A DNA stretch of 64,000 nucleotides from NCBI RefSeq assembly GCF_001949145.1, contig NW_019091356.1, positions 2,822,713-2,886,712 of the forward strand, given 5' to 3'. Position numbers and translations under genes: made by a program. Below, in pieces: positions 22,701 through 29,770 of the stretch (position 1 is the stretch's first letter; each line of letters begins with the position of its first letter). Source of the DNA: Acanthaster planci (Eukaryota > Echinodermata > Asteroidea > Valvatida > Acanthasteridae). The notes beneath the pieces are model-generated. The model searched no databases, was not told the origin of the DNA, and saw only the letters and a program-made list of their open reading frames with translations.

Positions 22701-24302
22701 ATATATGGACTTTTTTGGGGGGCTGTACTTTTTGCAAATTTCTTTTCATTCATGACCGAACCCTAGGCTCCCTTGCTATTTTTGGCTACAATACTTCCTT
22801 GAGGCCCATTCATACTTTCACTTCGCTTTCACATTTGCCAGTGGTATGAACTGGCTTTCACTTTTACAAAATCCATCAACACAATGTCTATCCAAAGGAA
22901 ACAAACCAACCTGTACAGCCTACCGCATGGTTAATCTTGAGGATTTTACAGAAATTCAATCAAGCTAGGTATGTGAATACTCTTGCATTTGAACTTTCAT
23001 GCACAGAGACTGCCGCCTCCTTGAATCTCTATTACATACTACGGCTTTAGATCTAAGCACTGTCCTGTATTCAATTACTGAAGCGAAAGAGCTCTCCCCC
23101 GACTGTATGTAATGGTACACTCCTTTTATACATTAAAATAATTATAAATACATGTAAACTCAGGGAAAATGAATCACATGCGCTATATTCACGTTTGCTT
23201 CACTGTAAAGTTGATTTGTTCACATAACTGTCAGTAACGAGCCGGTTTCTTTTATTTGAAAATTTAAACTGTTCTTCCAGCCAGTGACAAATTGTTCAGC
23301 TGAGACTGTACCTCAATAGTCTCCGTCTTTCTGGTTCTGTTAAGGGTACTGTGCAGTCCTCGGTAGCCCACGAACTCTGTATGTACTGCTCCTGATACAG
23401 TGACTGCTGTTCTTTGATACTGGGACTGCCCCCGAAACCTATGCTTCTAGAGCAGCTTATCTGTGAGGGCTTGGCAACCTCGTACAGGCTCGACTTTTTT
23501 GCATAGGTGACCGAGGGCGAGTTAGATTGTGGGTAGTACGTGGAGGTACCATTCTGTTGCAACTGTTGACTCTTGGTTTGGAGCTGAGGTTGTGGTTGGG
23601 ATAGTGGCTGGGGTTGTGGCTGGCAGTGTCGCTGTGGCTGGCAGTGTGGCTCGGGATGTGGCGGGCAGTGTGGCGGGCAGTGCAGCTGAGTGCGCGGTTG
23701 GGGTTGCAGTTGGGGCTGGCGATATGGCTGATGCTGCGGCTGGGGACTGGGCTGGCGGAGCAGCTGTTGACCGGGCCCACACTGCAGCTGGGGCCGTGCA
23801 CTGTCCTGCGATGGCAGGTGCAGTTGTGTCTCTGGCTGCAGCTGTGACTGCCAGGGTCTCGCAGCTGGTTGGGTGGGACTGCCAATGACACCGCCACCAG
23901 CTACTGGCTGGGGCATCCGAGTGTAGCTTCGTGGGACACCCTGGGATGACTGGGTGAAAGCGGGTGTTACAGATACTGGGCAATAAGTGACCATTTGCAT
24001 CGGCTGCTGGGTAAAAGGACACGGTTGAGGAATTTGCACTGGCTGTGCTGGCTGCGGAGGGATACTTCCTGGTACAAACACAGGAGCATGAGCACACAAT
24101 GGGGTGTAGCTGGCAATACTACAACCAGAAAAAGGGAGAAAAATCACTACATCAATGTATCAACAGAACGAGAAGATTGGTTTTATATTCATGATAGAAA
24201 TTAATCAAAAACAACGAAAATCGAAACATCTTCAAGTTAATCATTGAGCTTTCAGTAGAGGTGATTAGATCTGGGAGTCAATATTTACCTGGATGGATAC
24301 AT
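4686..24302 (-). CDS. TTC3/DZIP3/RNF214-family RING-H2 E3 ubiquitin ligase, about 2,436 aa, 19 coding exons
   Basis: Coding exons in transcript order: 24302-24289, 24118-23312, 22578-22368, 22083-22011, 21737-21585, 19457-16801, 16631-16500, 16059-15920, 14859-14661, 14329-14229, 13829-13758, 13635-13452, 13083-12821, 12328-12052, 10886-9351, 8514-8381, 7677-7509, 6900-6805, 4778-4686. Every junction is GT/AG and phase-compatible, and the sum (7,311 nt) is a whole number of codons. Order of parts: Pro/Gln-rich 1-273; winged-helix-like 274-344; disordered acidic Ser/Thr-rich 420-1305; coiled coils about 1290-1581; Pro-rich disorder 1582-2273 with TPEPS repeats at 2005-2120; helical segment 2274-2374; RING-H2 2380-2422. 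The RING ending CPICRCHTLFAEDFP resembles DZIP3/TTC3 ends, and the helical segment before it resembles RNF214. Such proteins transfer ubiquitin from an E2; the substrate is unknown. No TPR exons are visible, so DZIP3 or RNF214 may be nearer than TTC3. Weakest boundary: 7509. Confidence 0.82.
5883..6152 (-). mobile_element. Possible decayed tyrosine-recombinase fragment (DIRS/Crypton type)
   Basis: A minus-strand open stretch in the last intron of the ligase gene contains SHDLSLFSLCKTVTPGASVP and MVRTIGDWKWFAMLAWL. This recalls the C-terminal 'HS-x-RRG ... G(V)x2-x2-I-x2-LGDWKS-x-A-x3-YL' pattern of transposon tyrosine recombinases. The catalytic HxxR is lost (LFSLCK), and no intact upstream domain is seen. 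If real it is a dead relic. Similarity is judged by eye and could be chance. Confidence 0.35.
6805..6900 (-). CDS. Ligase exon 18: first half of RING-H2
   Basis: This 32-codon, phase 0-0 exon encodes EDSDICVICQEDMNSKSG, then DVRMLDCGHLFHDE. It gives zinc ligands Cys2380, Cys2383, Cys2399, His2401 and His2404, completing a C3H2C3 RING-H2 with exon 19 (His-Asp-Glu-Cys across the junction). The donor GAG|GTGGGT lies in a 17-bp tandem duplication, so a second GAG|GT donor sits 17 nt downstream. Confidence 0.88.
7509..7677 (-). CDS. Ligase exon 17: family helical segment before the RING
   Basis: The acceptor tctttaattag enters in phase 2. The exon encodes VMEVIRQVRQDHHGSLSG and STIIAESRLYLQAK, an amphipathic helical pattern like the conserved segment upstream of the RING in RNF214, DZIP3 and TTC3 (the small-Leu/Gly-Leu/Ser turn between two helices). 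The end is uncertain: CTG|GTAAAC at 7509 is the better donor. A weaker in-phase donor CCG|GTACTC at 7428 would add 27 codons, including LPTLQAIQQTF, which looks plausible as coding. Confidence 0.7.
8381..8514 (-). CDS. Ligase exon 16: basic helix and start of the helical segment
   Basis: Phase 0 in, phase 2 out. It encodes a lysine-rich start (MSKRKKKALAHFEAEWKQQQ) followed by MDKLIGVLSEQFTGVK, the first helix of the segment completed by exon 17. KRKKK could act as a nuclear localisation signal; that is inference. Confidence 0.75.
8732..9313 (+). mobile_element. TTAA-type MITE copy 1 (582 bp)
   Basis: Flanked by direct TTAA at 8728-8731 and 9314-9317. The left end CTACTTGCTGCCGGG matches the other copies; the right end GCGATGTGG is a decayed match. 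It aligns over most of its length with copies at 11335-11898 (same orientation) and 15105-15667 (inverted). TTAA target sites and CC-starting inverted ends are typical of piggyBac-type non-autonomous elements. No transposase is present. Confidence 0.85.
9351..10886 (-). CDS. Ligase exon 15: disordered proline-rich exon with TPEPS repeats
   Basis: 512 codons, phase 0-0, acceptor tttaatatag and donor CAG|GTAAGT. It begins with a basic helix (KTRAERLMNMRKRIQSDSN), then is low in predicted order. Residues 2005-2120 are degenerate LPTPEPS heptamers. The end is acidic (ETELEEESDEDEWQ). No enzyme domain is visible. The donor lies 33 nt from the end of a TTAA MITE in the next intron. Confidence 0.8.
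9825..10150. repeat. Coding minisatellite, TPEPS-type repeats
   Basis: Degenerate units of about 21-24 bp (ggctcaggagtgggcagcga on plus) repeat within ligase exon 15 and encode LPTPEPS-like peptides. All length changes visible keep the frame open. Such arrays are often polymorphic in length. Confidence 0.8.
11335..11898 (+). mobile_element. TTAA-type MITE copy 2 (564 bp)
   Basis: Flanked by TTAA at 11331-11334 and 11899-11902. Ends are CCACTTTGTGCCCG and CGACAGCATATGG, inverted to each other. The interior shares blocks such as agaccgtactcg, ataccactattt, gggacaaaagcgct and acaaaagaaaatta with the other copies. It lies in the intron between ligase exons 14 and 15. Confidence 0.87.
12052..12328 (-). 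CDS. Ligase exon 14: acidic, Pro/Ala-rich disordered segment
   Basis: Acceptor ttttcccatcag, phase 2 in; donor CAG|GTCAGC, phase 0 out. It encodes PDTAASATAPAVPDEPSD, then a Pro/Ala-rich stretch ending GGDVPPGLAENQ. No domain is recognised. It continues the disordered linker between the coiled coils and the TPEPS exon. Confidence 0.72.
12821..13083 (-). CDS. Ligase exon 13: linker with a Gly/Arg patch
   Basis: Phase 0 in, phase 2 out at CA|GTGTGA. It encodes PKLSIKNSFSVKAKP, a Ser/Thr/Pro-rich middle and a basic end (KAVGRGRGRRLASSQ), a short RG-rich patch that could contact RNA. The donor is weak, but it is the one whose phase matches exon 14. Confidence 0.68.
13452..13635 (-). CDS. Ligase exon 12: helical/coiled-coil segment
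   Basis: Acceptor ccttccaacag, phase 2 in; donor GTG|GTAAAA, phase 0 out. It encodes AHLVIRWAEYQNSMQAH and LESKYNSLVRMIRDEDKTL, a long charged helix with heptad-like spacing that ends the coiled-coil block. Confidence 0.74.
13758..13829 (-). CDS. Ligase exon 11: small internal exon
   Basis: 72 nt, phase 2-2, acceptor ttttaag and donor CT|GTAGGA. It encodes YVWATASDLPCIDLTEWQ. It is too short to stand as an ORF, but it links exons 10 and 12 in frame and completes codons on both sides. Confidence 0.68.
14229..14329 (-). CDS. Ligase exon 10: coiled coil
   Basis: Phase 0 in, phase 2 out (AA|GTGAGC). It encodes VLELKRQSIEQKIKSTLED and AEYTYNICTESSQL, a continuous charged helix following on from exon 9. 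Confidence 0.76.
14428..14612 (+). repeat. Dispersed GGAGGATTTTGG repeat, copy A
   Basis: It shares cataatgacaggatttgc, repeated ggaggatttt/ggattg blocks and ctagcaaaaagggc with the longer copy at 60455-60860, in the same order and strand. Here it sits in the intron between ligase exons 9 and 10. Confidence 0.6.
14661..14859 (-). CDS. Ligase exon 9: coiled coil with an NTEE motif
   Basis: Acceptor tccccttttag, phase 2 in, phase 0 out. It encodes LSNELQSVTRQLLDLEAAL, then NVGTNTEELVKAGEYSG and AERAVALAKRAKSAELE. The VGTNTEE motif echoes GVNTDE near the end of exon 6 and the AVQTD/EVNTD motifs that precede the coiled coil in RNF214. Confidence 0.78.
15105..15667 (-). mobile_element. TTAA-type MITE copy 3 (563 bp), inverted
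   Basis: Reverse-oriented copy with the best-kept ends: CCACTTGCTGCCGGG on the left and CCCCGGCAGGAAGTGG on the right. The target sites have decayed (TTA before, TGAA after). It lies in the intron between ligase exons 8 and 9. Confidence 0.85.
15920..16059 (-). CDS. Ligase exon 8: coiled coil
   Basis: Acceptor tttgatgccag, phase 0 in; donor TG|GTAAGG, phase 2 out. It encodes DAQCELDSRRKQQTSEFRKL and HRELQSVFSTTRSKLVAAEK. Strong heptad character and a clean frame support it. Confidence 0.78.
16500..16631 (-). CDS. Ligase exon 7: coiled coil
   Basis: Phase 0-0, 44 codons. It encodes LERVSILEITLDCERDLIAS and AETKELRETLQETESRLC. The donor TGT|GTACGA is non-optimal but is the only GT that keeps the frame into exon 8. 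Confidence 0.74.
16801..19457 (-). CDS. Ligase exon 6: giant 2,657-nt exon, disordered acidic region
   Basis: Acceptor ccctctgttcag, phase 1 in; donor GCG|GTAAGT, phase 0 out. It encodes residues 420-1305, rich in Ser, Thr, Glu, Asp and Pro with no folded domain visible. Two copies of a 16-residue motif lie at 433-448 (SPFTDVGDRLAAKAKE) and 498-513 (SPYVTMGEKLATKAKE). The last 60 residues become basic/helical and hold KDKGVNTDEI before the coiled coils. Many Ser-Pro/Thr-Pro and acidic Ser sites suggest heavy phosphorylation (inference). Confidence 0.84.
19458..21584 (-). other. Ligase intron 5, no further feature
   Basis: Apart from the 22-bp duplication at its 3' end I see no exon, RNA gene or complete mobile element in this 2.1-kb intron. 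Confidence 0.5.
19530..19573. repeat. Two-copy 22-bp tandem duplication
   Basis: The unit tctaccaacttcaatcataa plus ta occurs twice in direct succession in the intron upstream of ligase exon 6. Confidence 0.8.
21585..21737 (-). CDS. Ligase exon 5
   Basis: Acceptor accgggccag, phase 1 in; donor CCAG|GTGAAG, phase 1 out. It encodes APARLDPLKGDGSQNREDE, then KLWELCSLLTSSYGNGGGYY and FRTLYP: a short helix within polar linker. No domain is recognised. Confidence 0.74.
22011..22083 (-). CDS. Ligase exon 4: small acidic exon
   Basis: 73 nt, phase 0 in, phase 1 out. Acceptor gatcttgcag and donor AAAG|GTAGGT are both good. It encodes DIACEPAEWEDSKTEDFC and ITEFMK. It joins exons 3 and 5 in frame. 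Confidence 0.74.
22368..22578 (-). CDS. Ligase exon 3: winged-helix-like segment
   Basis: Phase 2 in, phase 0 out, donor GAG|GTAAAG. Residues 274-344 include SRLLSIFMQLPAPIRRGIK, RLGGLRPFLQQAEEFFVVEG and DNISLRG. The pattern 'basic helix, GG-x2-x-FL, x6, F-x-V, D/G-N-x-I/V-x-L' fits the small winged-helix domains found in TTC3/DZIP3 and Egalitarian-type proteins. The assignment is by pattern only. Confidence 0.76.
23312..24118 (-). CDS. Ligase exon 2: Pro/Gln/Cys/His-rich N-terminal region
   Basis: Acceptor ctggttgtag, phase 2 in, phase 2 out. It encodes residues 5-273: Pro/Val-rich start (PVFVPGSIPPQPAQPVQIPQ), then about 80 residues of PQ repeats with histidine and cysteine (HCPPHCPPHPEPHCQPQ), then a Ser/Tyr-rich stretch and an ordered end (TEPERRRLL). 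Composition is prion-like and suggests condensate or aggregation-prone behaviour (inference). Other frames stay open because of the repeats and are shadows. Confidence 0.8.
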
Positions 24303-24354
24303 GGTCACAGGGATGTCACTCACGGACCGATGCCAATGGAAGTGTTAGTCAAGC
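24289..24354 (-). CDS. Ligase exon 1: 5' UTR end and start codon
   Basis: Acceptor acagactttcag at 24355-24366 and donor CCAG|GTAAAT. Start ATG at 24302-24300 gives MYPS, then S at the junction and IASYTPL in exon 2. This start makes exon 2 fully coding and in phase. At least one 5' non-coding exon must lie upstream. Confidence 0.65.
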
Positions 24355-26891
24355 CTGAAAGTCTGTCATTACACAATATGGCAAAGGGCCATATCCACTG
24401 GAGAAAAAACAAACAAAAAGGTATCAAAATACAAAAATACAAGTGACCAATTCAAAGAAATGAATTGTACTGGAAATGACTGGAGTGTTCATGAGCAACA
24501 GGCCTGAACAAATTTCGTACCATAAAAACTGAAAGAAGCTCTGAACACTTCTTTGCCCAATATCCACACTAAATTATGAGCTGATAGAGGTAATGAGATA
24601 AAAAGAGGTAAAAAGTAGCCAAGTGTGAGTGAAAAATCTCCTCAAAGAACAAACTGTTGTTAAAAATCTGCTTATTTTTAGCTTGCATGGAAGTAACTCC
24701 ACAAAAAATCCTCTTACACATACAGACCCTCAAGCAATGAAAATGCTAATGTGAAATGAAAAGTGAGGCACATGAAAGGTAGTTAATGGCCAATCGACGA
24801 ACAATAAGATGTGCTCATTCTGCTGCAAATCCATTACTCGCACTGTGCAGCAAACGCCTTGACGTTTAGCATATGTACCAATCTGATTGCATTATGATCC
24901 ATTCACTGCCCAGGAATCCCTAAGCAAAGTCTCCAAGACAAACCACCAAGTAAAATAAATTATTTGCATTTTGAAGAAGATCACACGCCACTTGCCAGAC
25001 ACCTGAATGTGACCTGAATGGACCCACATTGTCAGGAACCCGTATACAAGTACGGGGACATAGCCTTATGAATTCACCCCAGGGCAGCGCTGTGATCAAT
25101 GCATTCCAGTGTCCTGTGAACAGTGGCATGCTTCACAACAGCTTAGCTGTAGCATGACTTTACATTCAATTAAAACAAGCAGGGAAAACATTTAACACTG
25201 ACAGTTAGGATGAGGTTAAGCCCTCATATTCCCCTTTTTCTCCACCTACCACATAAAGGTAAGGTAATTGATGCATGCACCATCCCTATTGTATAAAATG
25301 GATGATGCCAACTGTGGGGTCCCTGCAGTAGCAAAACAGAGGGTTATGCCCACAAGCACACTTTGGGTTTATGAACTCAAGCATACGGCTGTTTCCTGCT
25401 TCTGATGTTCACTAAAGCGTGTGTCAATAAACAGTCAAGATAACCGGTGCCAGCAGTGCAGCATGCACAGCCTCTATCATAATCTGCAGATCTGGCACAA
25501 ACACCATCATAAATTCAGGTAGCTACCTTTCCCAGGATCATGGAAAGGGGCCCTGACCTGAGGCAGAAATGAATTAAGCTTGTCAGGTACATGTACATTT
25601 ACACGTATTGCAGGTCAACAACAATATAGGATAAGCCCCAAAACGTAGACTACCAGCGAGCGTTTGGGCAGGGTCAATACAGGGCACTATTTCTCCATGA
25701 AGGATAAGGCGTATACAAGGCACATTGTATATTGAATGAGGAAGATGGAACACTAATCTAAGTCCAAAGTGGCTCCCGCCTGGGCAGTCAATACGATACA
25801 GCAGATGGCAGTGGGATGGACCAGCACACCCACACAGCACTATTACATACGTGTGAGCAGTCAAGCAAAGCTGGCCACGAGGGTAGACAAATGAATGCTG
25901 GGACAGTTTATAACTGGGCTGGAATTTTGAAAATTTTGAGGAGTGGTGACACGGTACGAGAAGCATGCACCTTGTATAATAGATGACAACTTTTAACACT
26001 ATAGGTTTTGAGCTTTTTAAGCCCAGTACTTCCATGGAGGTAGGAATGCTACTTCCTCCATGGTACTTCCCAGCAATGATCAAGATTACTTTTGACAAGA
26101 CCGAGCTAATGTCTCAATAGATGTGCTGTATGCAACAGTCTGTGGGTGGTTGTTCCAGCACTTTTGCCTTCAGGACCAGTGACTCCACCCCAGTTTATAT
26201 CATATATCAGAGTGATACAGTTCTTTGTAGACTCCCTGACTTTGGAAAGCAGATGGTTGTAGGTAAAATCACACAAGAGAGGGCCATTTTCTTCAAGTCA
26301 ACAAGCGTAAAATAATTAACTAAAAAATAAAATTACAGAATGATGTCTTAAATTACGTCAGGGTTTTGCCATAAGTTAATTTTCAAATTTTTAAATAGGG
26401 CCTTGGTTAAGTAAAAACTAGAGGACCTAACCAGGATAACTTTTGCATAATTACCTAGGCCCTAGTTTGGTTCTGGTAACTGGAATCCACTTTTTATTTT
26501 TGCCATAACTTAGCCAATGTAGGCTGTAACTTATTCTGTCAGGTGAGCATTCAATGCAAAATTTTAGTCAAAGTGACAAAAAACTTGACTCGGCCCCAAG
26601 TCTCAGAAAACAAGGCACTGAACTTAGGATAATTTCCAATCCAACAAATTAAAACACGAAACGCATTCTGCTCACTAACATGTTAACAACTTCCATAAGG
26701 TCGCAAACAATATATGGCAACCCAAACTTTCTAAGGACAGTCGAGCGTGCCGGATGTCTGCAACTTCGCAAATCCTAGGCCTACCATGTTGCCCTCCCCC
26801 CATTTTGGCCGGCATCTTCGAAGTGTCAGCTTGACACTTTTTCCAAATCCTTAAACCTGGTTTCGTCTGAGTAAATCAGGCCATCTTTTAC
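24355..26891 (-). other. Ligase 5' intron (probable)
   Basis: Between the exon-1 acceptor and the probable 5' UTR donor I see no supported coding exon. A 171-codon minus-strand frame at 25583-26098 has no recognisable motif and is compatible with chance. Confidence 0.45.
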
Positions 26892-27622
26892 CTCGAAAGT
26901 TTAACTGCATACTTACTTTTAAAAACGCTATTTCGAGATGAACCACGTACCAAAATAAGAGCAGGCGTACGTCTGTGTTACATGTGGCGCGAAAACTTCG
27001 TCCACTTTACATGTAGCACAGACTAGTCTGGAGGAAGTCTAAGTAGCTTGCACATGCACAGCTAGCCAGATAGCTAGCCAGCTAGCTAGCCAGCTGTACG
27101 CACACGCACATGCATGCCAAGATCTATGGCAAGATGCAAGTTTACATTCTTTGAGAAGTCACATGGCGGGGGTGTCATTGTCTTGGCCTTCGTTTTGGTC
27201 ACACTCTGTCATACGTTAAGTTTTTGCAAAGTAATCAACATAGGAATGATATGTTTACGTTCTCTACATTTTGAATTAATGTTGATAAAAAGGCGCATAA
27301 TCTGAGTTTTATTGGGAAAATTAATGCGGACTACGGTTTTCCCTTCCATTAAATGGTACAGCTTAAACAAACAAGTTACTAGCCCGACGACTTTTGTATG
27401 TATGTTGCATTGAAAATGAATGTTTCACTCCTGCCATGCATTCAGGAAAAAAATAGTACTAGCTTTTCAGAAAATGGCATACATTTGCACAAAAAATCAA
27501 ACTTTCTTTTAAAACTTGTTTTAAGCAGTACTCCAATAATGAGAATGTATTGAAAATCTGAGTAATACTTGATCAATTAAACCGTAACAAATTGTCGCGT
27601 AGTGATACTCAGTGAGCCACAC
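26892..27622. promoter_or_regulatory. Divergent promoter region, ligase (minus) and HEXIM (plus)
   Basis: The two genes are head-to-head. On the minus strand, good donors GAG|GTAAAA (exon edge 26892) and AAAA|GTAAGT (exon edge 26917) could end a 5' UTR exon of the ligase, placing its promoter at about 26.95-27.1 kb. A gctagccagctagctagcc simple repeat lies at about 27,060-27,095. The exact start site is not visible. Confidence 0.45.
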
Positions 27623-27630
27623 TATAAAAG
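27623..27630 (+). promoter_or_regulatory. TATA box of HEXIM
   Basis: TATAAAAG lies 172 nt before the HEXIM start codon, giving a likely transcription start near 27,653. The match is seen; use of the site is inferred. Confidence 0.6.
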
Positions 27631-27794
27631 CAAGCGCCTAGACTGAAAATTTACATTTAGAAATGAGAATGGTCAAGGAAAGGACGTGGAAGCTACCGAA
27701 TACCACGAACATTTTCAGACAGAAACTGCCCTATTTTGCATTAATTTCTCGAACATACTGTAAATTTGACACAGTGTCTGGTTGAGTACTGGTT

Positions 27795-28766
27795 ATGGAA
27801 GGTCAGAAAAGGGTGTCTTTTGGAACGGAAAGCGTGGAAGGAGACGACGAAAGAACGGAAAACGAGCGCAGCCCTGACGTTAGTCCCATAACGCAGTGCA
27901 AGTGGCCGCGGACCGCAAGCGGAGGATTTGGGAGGCATCACACGGTGGTCAACAGCGGAGGCAGCGGTACCGATCTATCACGTCGCGCACCCCGCACACG
28001 GAATAGACCCAACCACAGGCGGAGCAGCAGCGCTAGCGGATCGGAGACGGGACAGCCGCAAGAGAACCAAGAGATGGCGCCATCCATCGAGCCTAGTAAC
28101 GACAACCAATCTGGGGGATCACCTCAACAAGCTCGAGAGAATGTCAAGAACGGAGGGGCCCCTCACCACAAGGCAGACGAGAACCTCAGACGCAGGCGGA
28201 GGAATAATCGCAAGAGGAGCCATCGGAAGTGGAAACCTTATTCAAGGTTGACCTGGGAGGAGAGGAAGGAACTGGACGAGCTTGAGAGTAAGCGAGCCAC
28301 CAAGAAGCGAGCCAACCGGCCAACTCCATACAACACAACGCAGTTCCTGATGGAAGATCATAAAGTTGACACACCAGACTTGAGTGCAGGGGGTAATCAC
28401 ATTCCAGGGGACTCATCCGATGAGCTTTTCGATGAGAATGACGACATACGGGATGGGGATTTCTTGGAAAGGGAATTTTCAGCAATGTACGATGAAGTAC
28501 AGTCGGAACGCTTGCAGTCAATGTCCAAGGAACAGTTGGTCTCTGAAGTGCTGACTCTGTCAAAGCGAGTTAATGAGCTTGAGGAAACACGGCAAGCATC
28601 AGATGGAGAGCAGATGAATGGACATTCCATCTCAAAAGATGCCTTTTTGCTTAGAGCGAGGCTCGAGAGTCTCGATGACTTGGAACATGAAGTGCAACGA
28701 TTACGTGAAGAGAACTCAGTCCTCAAAAAGGCAAATCACTCTCAAGGACTTGCAGAATCCAGTTAA
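27795..28766 (+). CDS. HEXIM1: HEXIM (7SK snRNP inhibitor of P-TEFb), intronless
   Basis: 323 aa in a single exon, like the intronless vertebrate HEXIM genes. HEXIM binds 7SK RNA and, once RNA-bound, inhibits CDK9-cyclin T (P-TEFb) in the nucleus. Visible here: a disordered N terminus; an arginine/lysine RNA-binding motif at about 132-148 (LRRRRRNNRKRSHRKWK); the conserved PY-x-LTWEE segment; the P-TEFb inhibitory motif PYNTTQFLMEDH at 178-189; an acidic stretch at 207-222 (SSDELFDENDDIRDGD); FLEREFSAMYDEV; then a bipartite coiled coil at about 238-265 and 288-312 used for dimerisation and cyclin T binding. The start is the first ATG after an in-frame TGA at 27783-27785, and G at +4 is favourable. 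No lesion is seen. Metazoan ancestors had one HEXIM, so this is probably the single pre-duplication copy rather than strictly HEXIM1. Confidence 0.95.
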   Translation: MEGQKRVSFGTESVEGDDERTENERSPDVSPITQCKWPRTASGGFGRHHTVVNSGGSGTDLSRRAPRTRNRPNHRRSSSASGSETGQPQENQEMAPSIEPSNDNQSGGSPQQARENVKNGGAPHHKADENLRRRRRNNRKRSHRKWKPYSRLTWEERKELDELESKRATKKRANRPTPYNTTQFLMEDHKVDTPDLSAGGNHIPGDSSDELFDENDDIRDGDFLEREFSAMYDEVQSERLQSMSKEQLVSEVLTLSKRVNELEETRQASDGEQMNGHSISKDAFLLRARLESLDDLEHEVQRLREENSVLKKANHSQGLAESS

Positions 28767-29770
28767 TTTTGTTTTTTATGTAGGGCATTGAACATTTTAT
28801 TCCCACCCAGTTGGATAAACTGAAACTGTAACATTTAATCAATTAACAAAGGTCAGTTAAAGTGGTGGCCAAACATTAAACTGAAACATCACATAGTATA
28901 TTGCAATACACATTCCACCTAAAATGATTTGAAAATCTGTAGTAGATTGGGATCTTATTCATCTGTCATGTCCGATAAGATGGATGAACAGACATTGCAG
29001 ATGTCCCCGTGATAGGAGTCCCAAATATGCACTGGTCTCATTTTTACCACAGTAACTGTGTGGGTCAAATTGTGGTTTGATGAACCTGTTTGCCTGTCAT
29101 GTCTGTCCCCAAAACTGCCCCACTGATAAGTTCTGCTAATGAAGATCCAAAACCAAAGCACGCTTGTCACGCCCCAACTATACATGTAGCATCTGTCCCA
29201 ACTATAGTTTGGACAATCCCAACTGTAGTGCTGCAGTTGGGCCGGCCCAACTATTGTTGACCAATTTCTATTGAAAATTAACAACCTTATCTAGGTCTGT
29301 GAACCTTGCACTAGACACAGTTCATTGTGAACAATATGAATTTGGCACATACGAGGCACATGCACTCTGGACCTCTGTGCAGCAGTTGGGCGGGCCCAGC
29401 TATAGTTGGGACTGATGCTGTAGTTGGGGTGTAACACACTCATAGTGGCAATGCAATTTTAGGATAAAGTGGATTAACAGTGTTTTTTGTCAAGAATTTG
29501 AGGACCAAGAATGAACAAGGAAATAGAGTTGAATCATTAACACAGATTTTTATGCCTTTTACAGATCGCCCATTTTTCTTACAAGCTTTTGAAGCTTCAG
29601 TTCACATTTGACATTTCACTTACAGTAAGGAGGTTTTTCTTTGTAGCAAATTATAAGAACATGGAAGATGAAATGTTCGAAAAGAAAAGCATAGAAAGCA
29701 TCTACCGCTGAATGCTAAGTGTTTGACCCCAAATTTGTTTTAAAATAATGAAAATAAATTAACCCCTATT
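28767..29770 (+). other. HEXIM 3' UTR (probable)
   Basis: No coding sequence follows the TAA. AATAAA at 29753-29758 is the first strong plus-strand poly(A) signal, implying a 3' UTR of about 1 kb that would contain the foldback element at 29166-29435. Confidence 0.45.
29166..29435. mobile_element. Foldback/MITE-like element (about 270 bp)
   Basis: Imperfect inverted ends of at least 45 bp: CGCCCCAACTATACATGTAG then CATCTGTCCCAACTATAG on the left, and their reverse complement CTATAGTTGGGACTGATGCT then GTAGTTGGGGTG on the right. Inner arms also pair (GCAGTTGGGCCGGCCCAACT against CAGTTGGGCGGGCCCAGC). No coding capacity. Target duplication is not clear. Confidence 0.7.

Noticed and set aside
23457-24097. 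Other long frames over the Pro/Gln exon on both strands
   Set aside because: Repeats keep all frames open. Only the frame of 23312-24118 joins its neighbours in phase and carries the ordered C-terminal part.
25583-26098. 171-codon minus-strand ORF in the ligase 5' intron
   Set aside because: No recognisable domain, signal or splice partner. About one open frame this long is expected by chance over six frames of 64 kb.
28186-28726. Antisense ORFs over HEXIM
   Set aside because: Shadows of the clear HEXIM frame.
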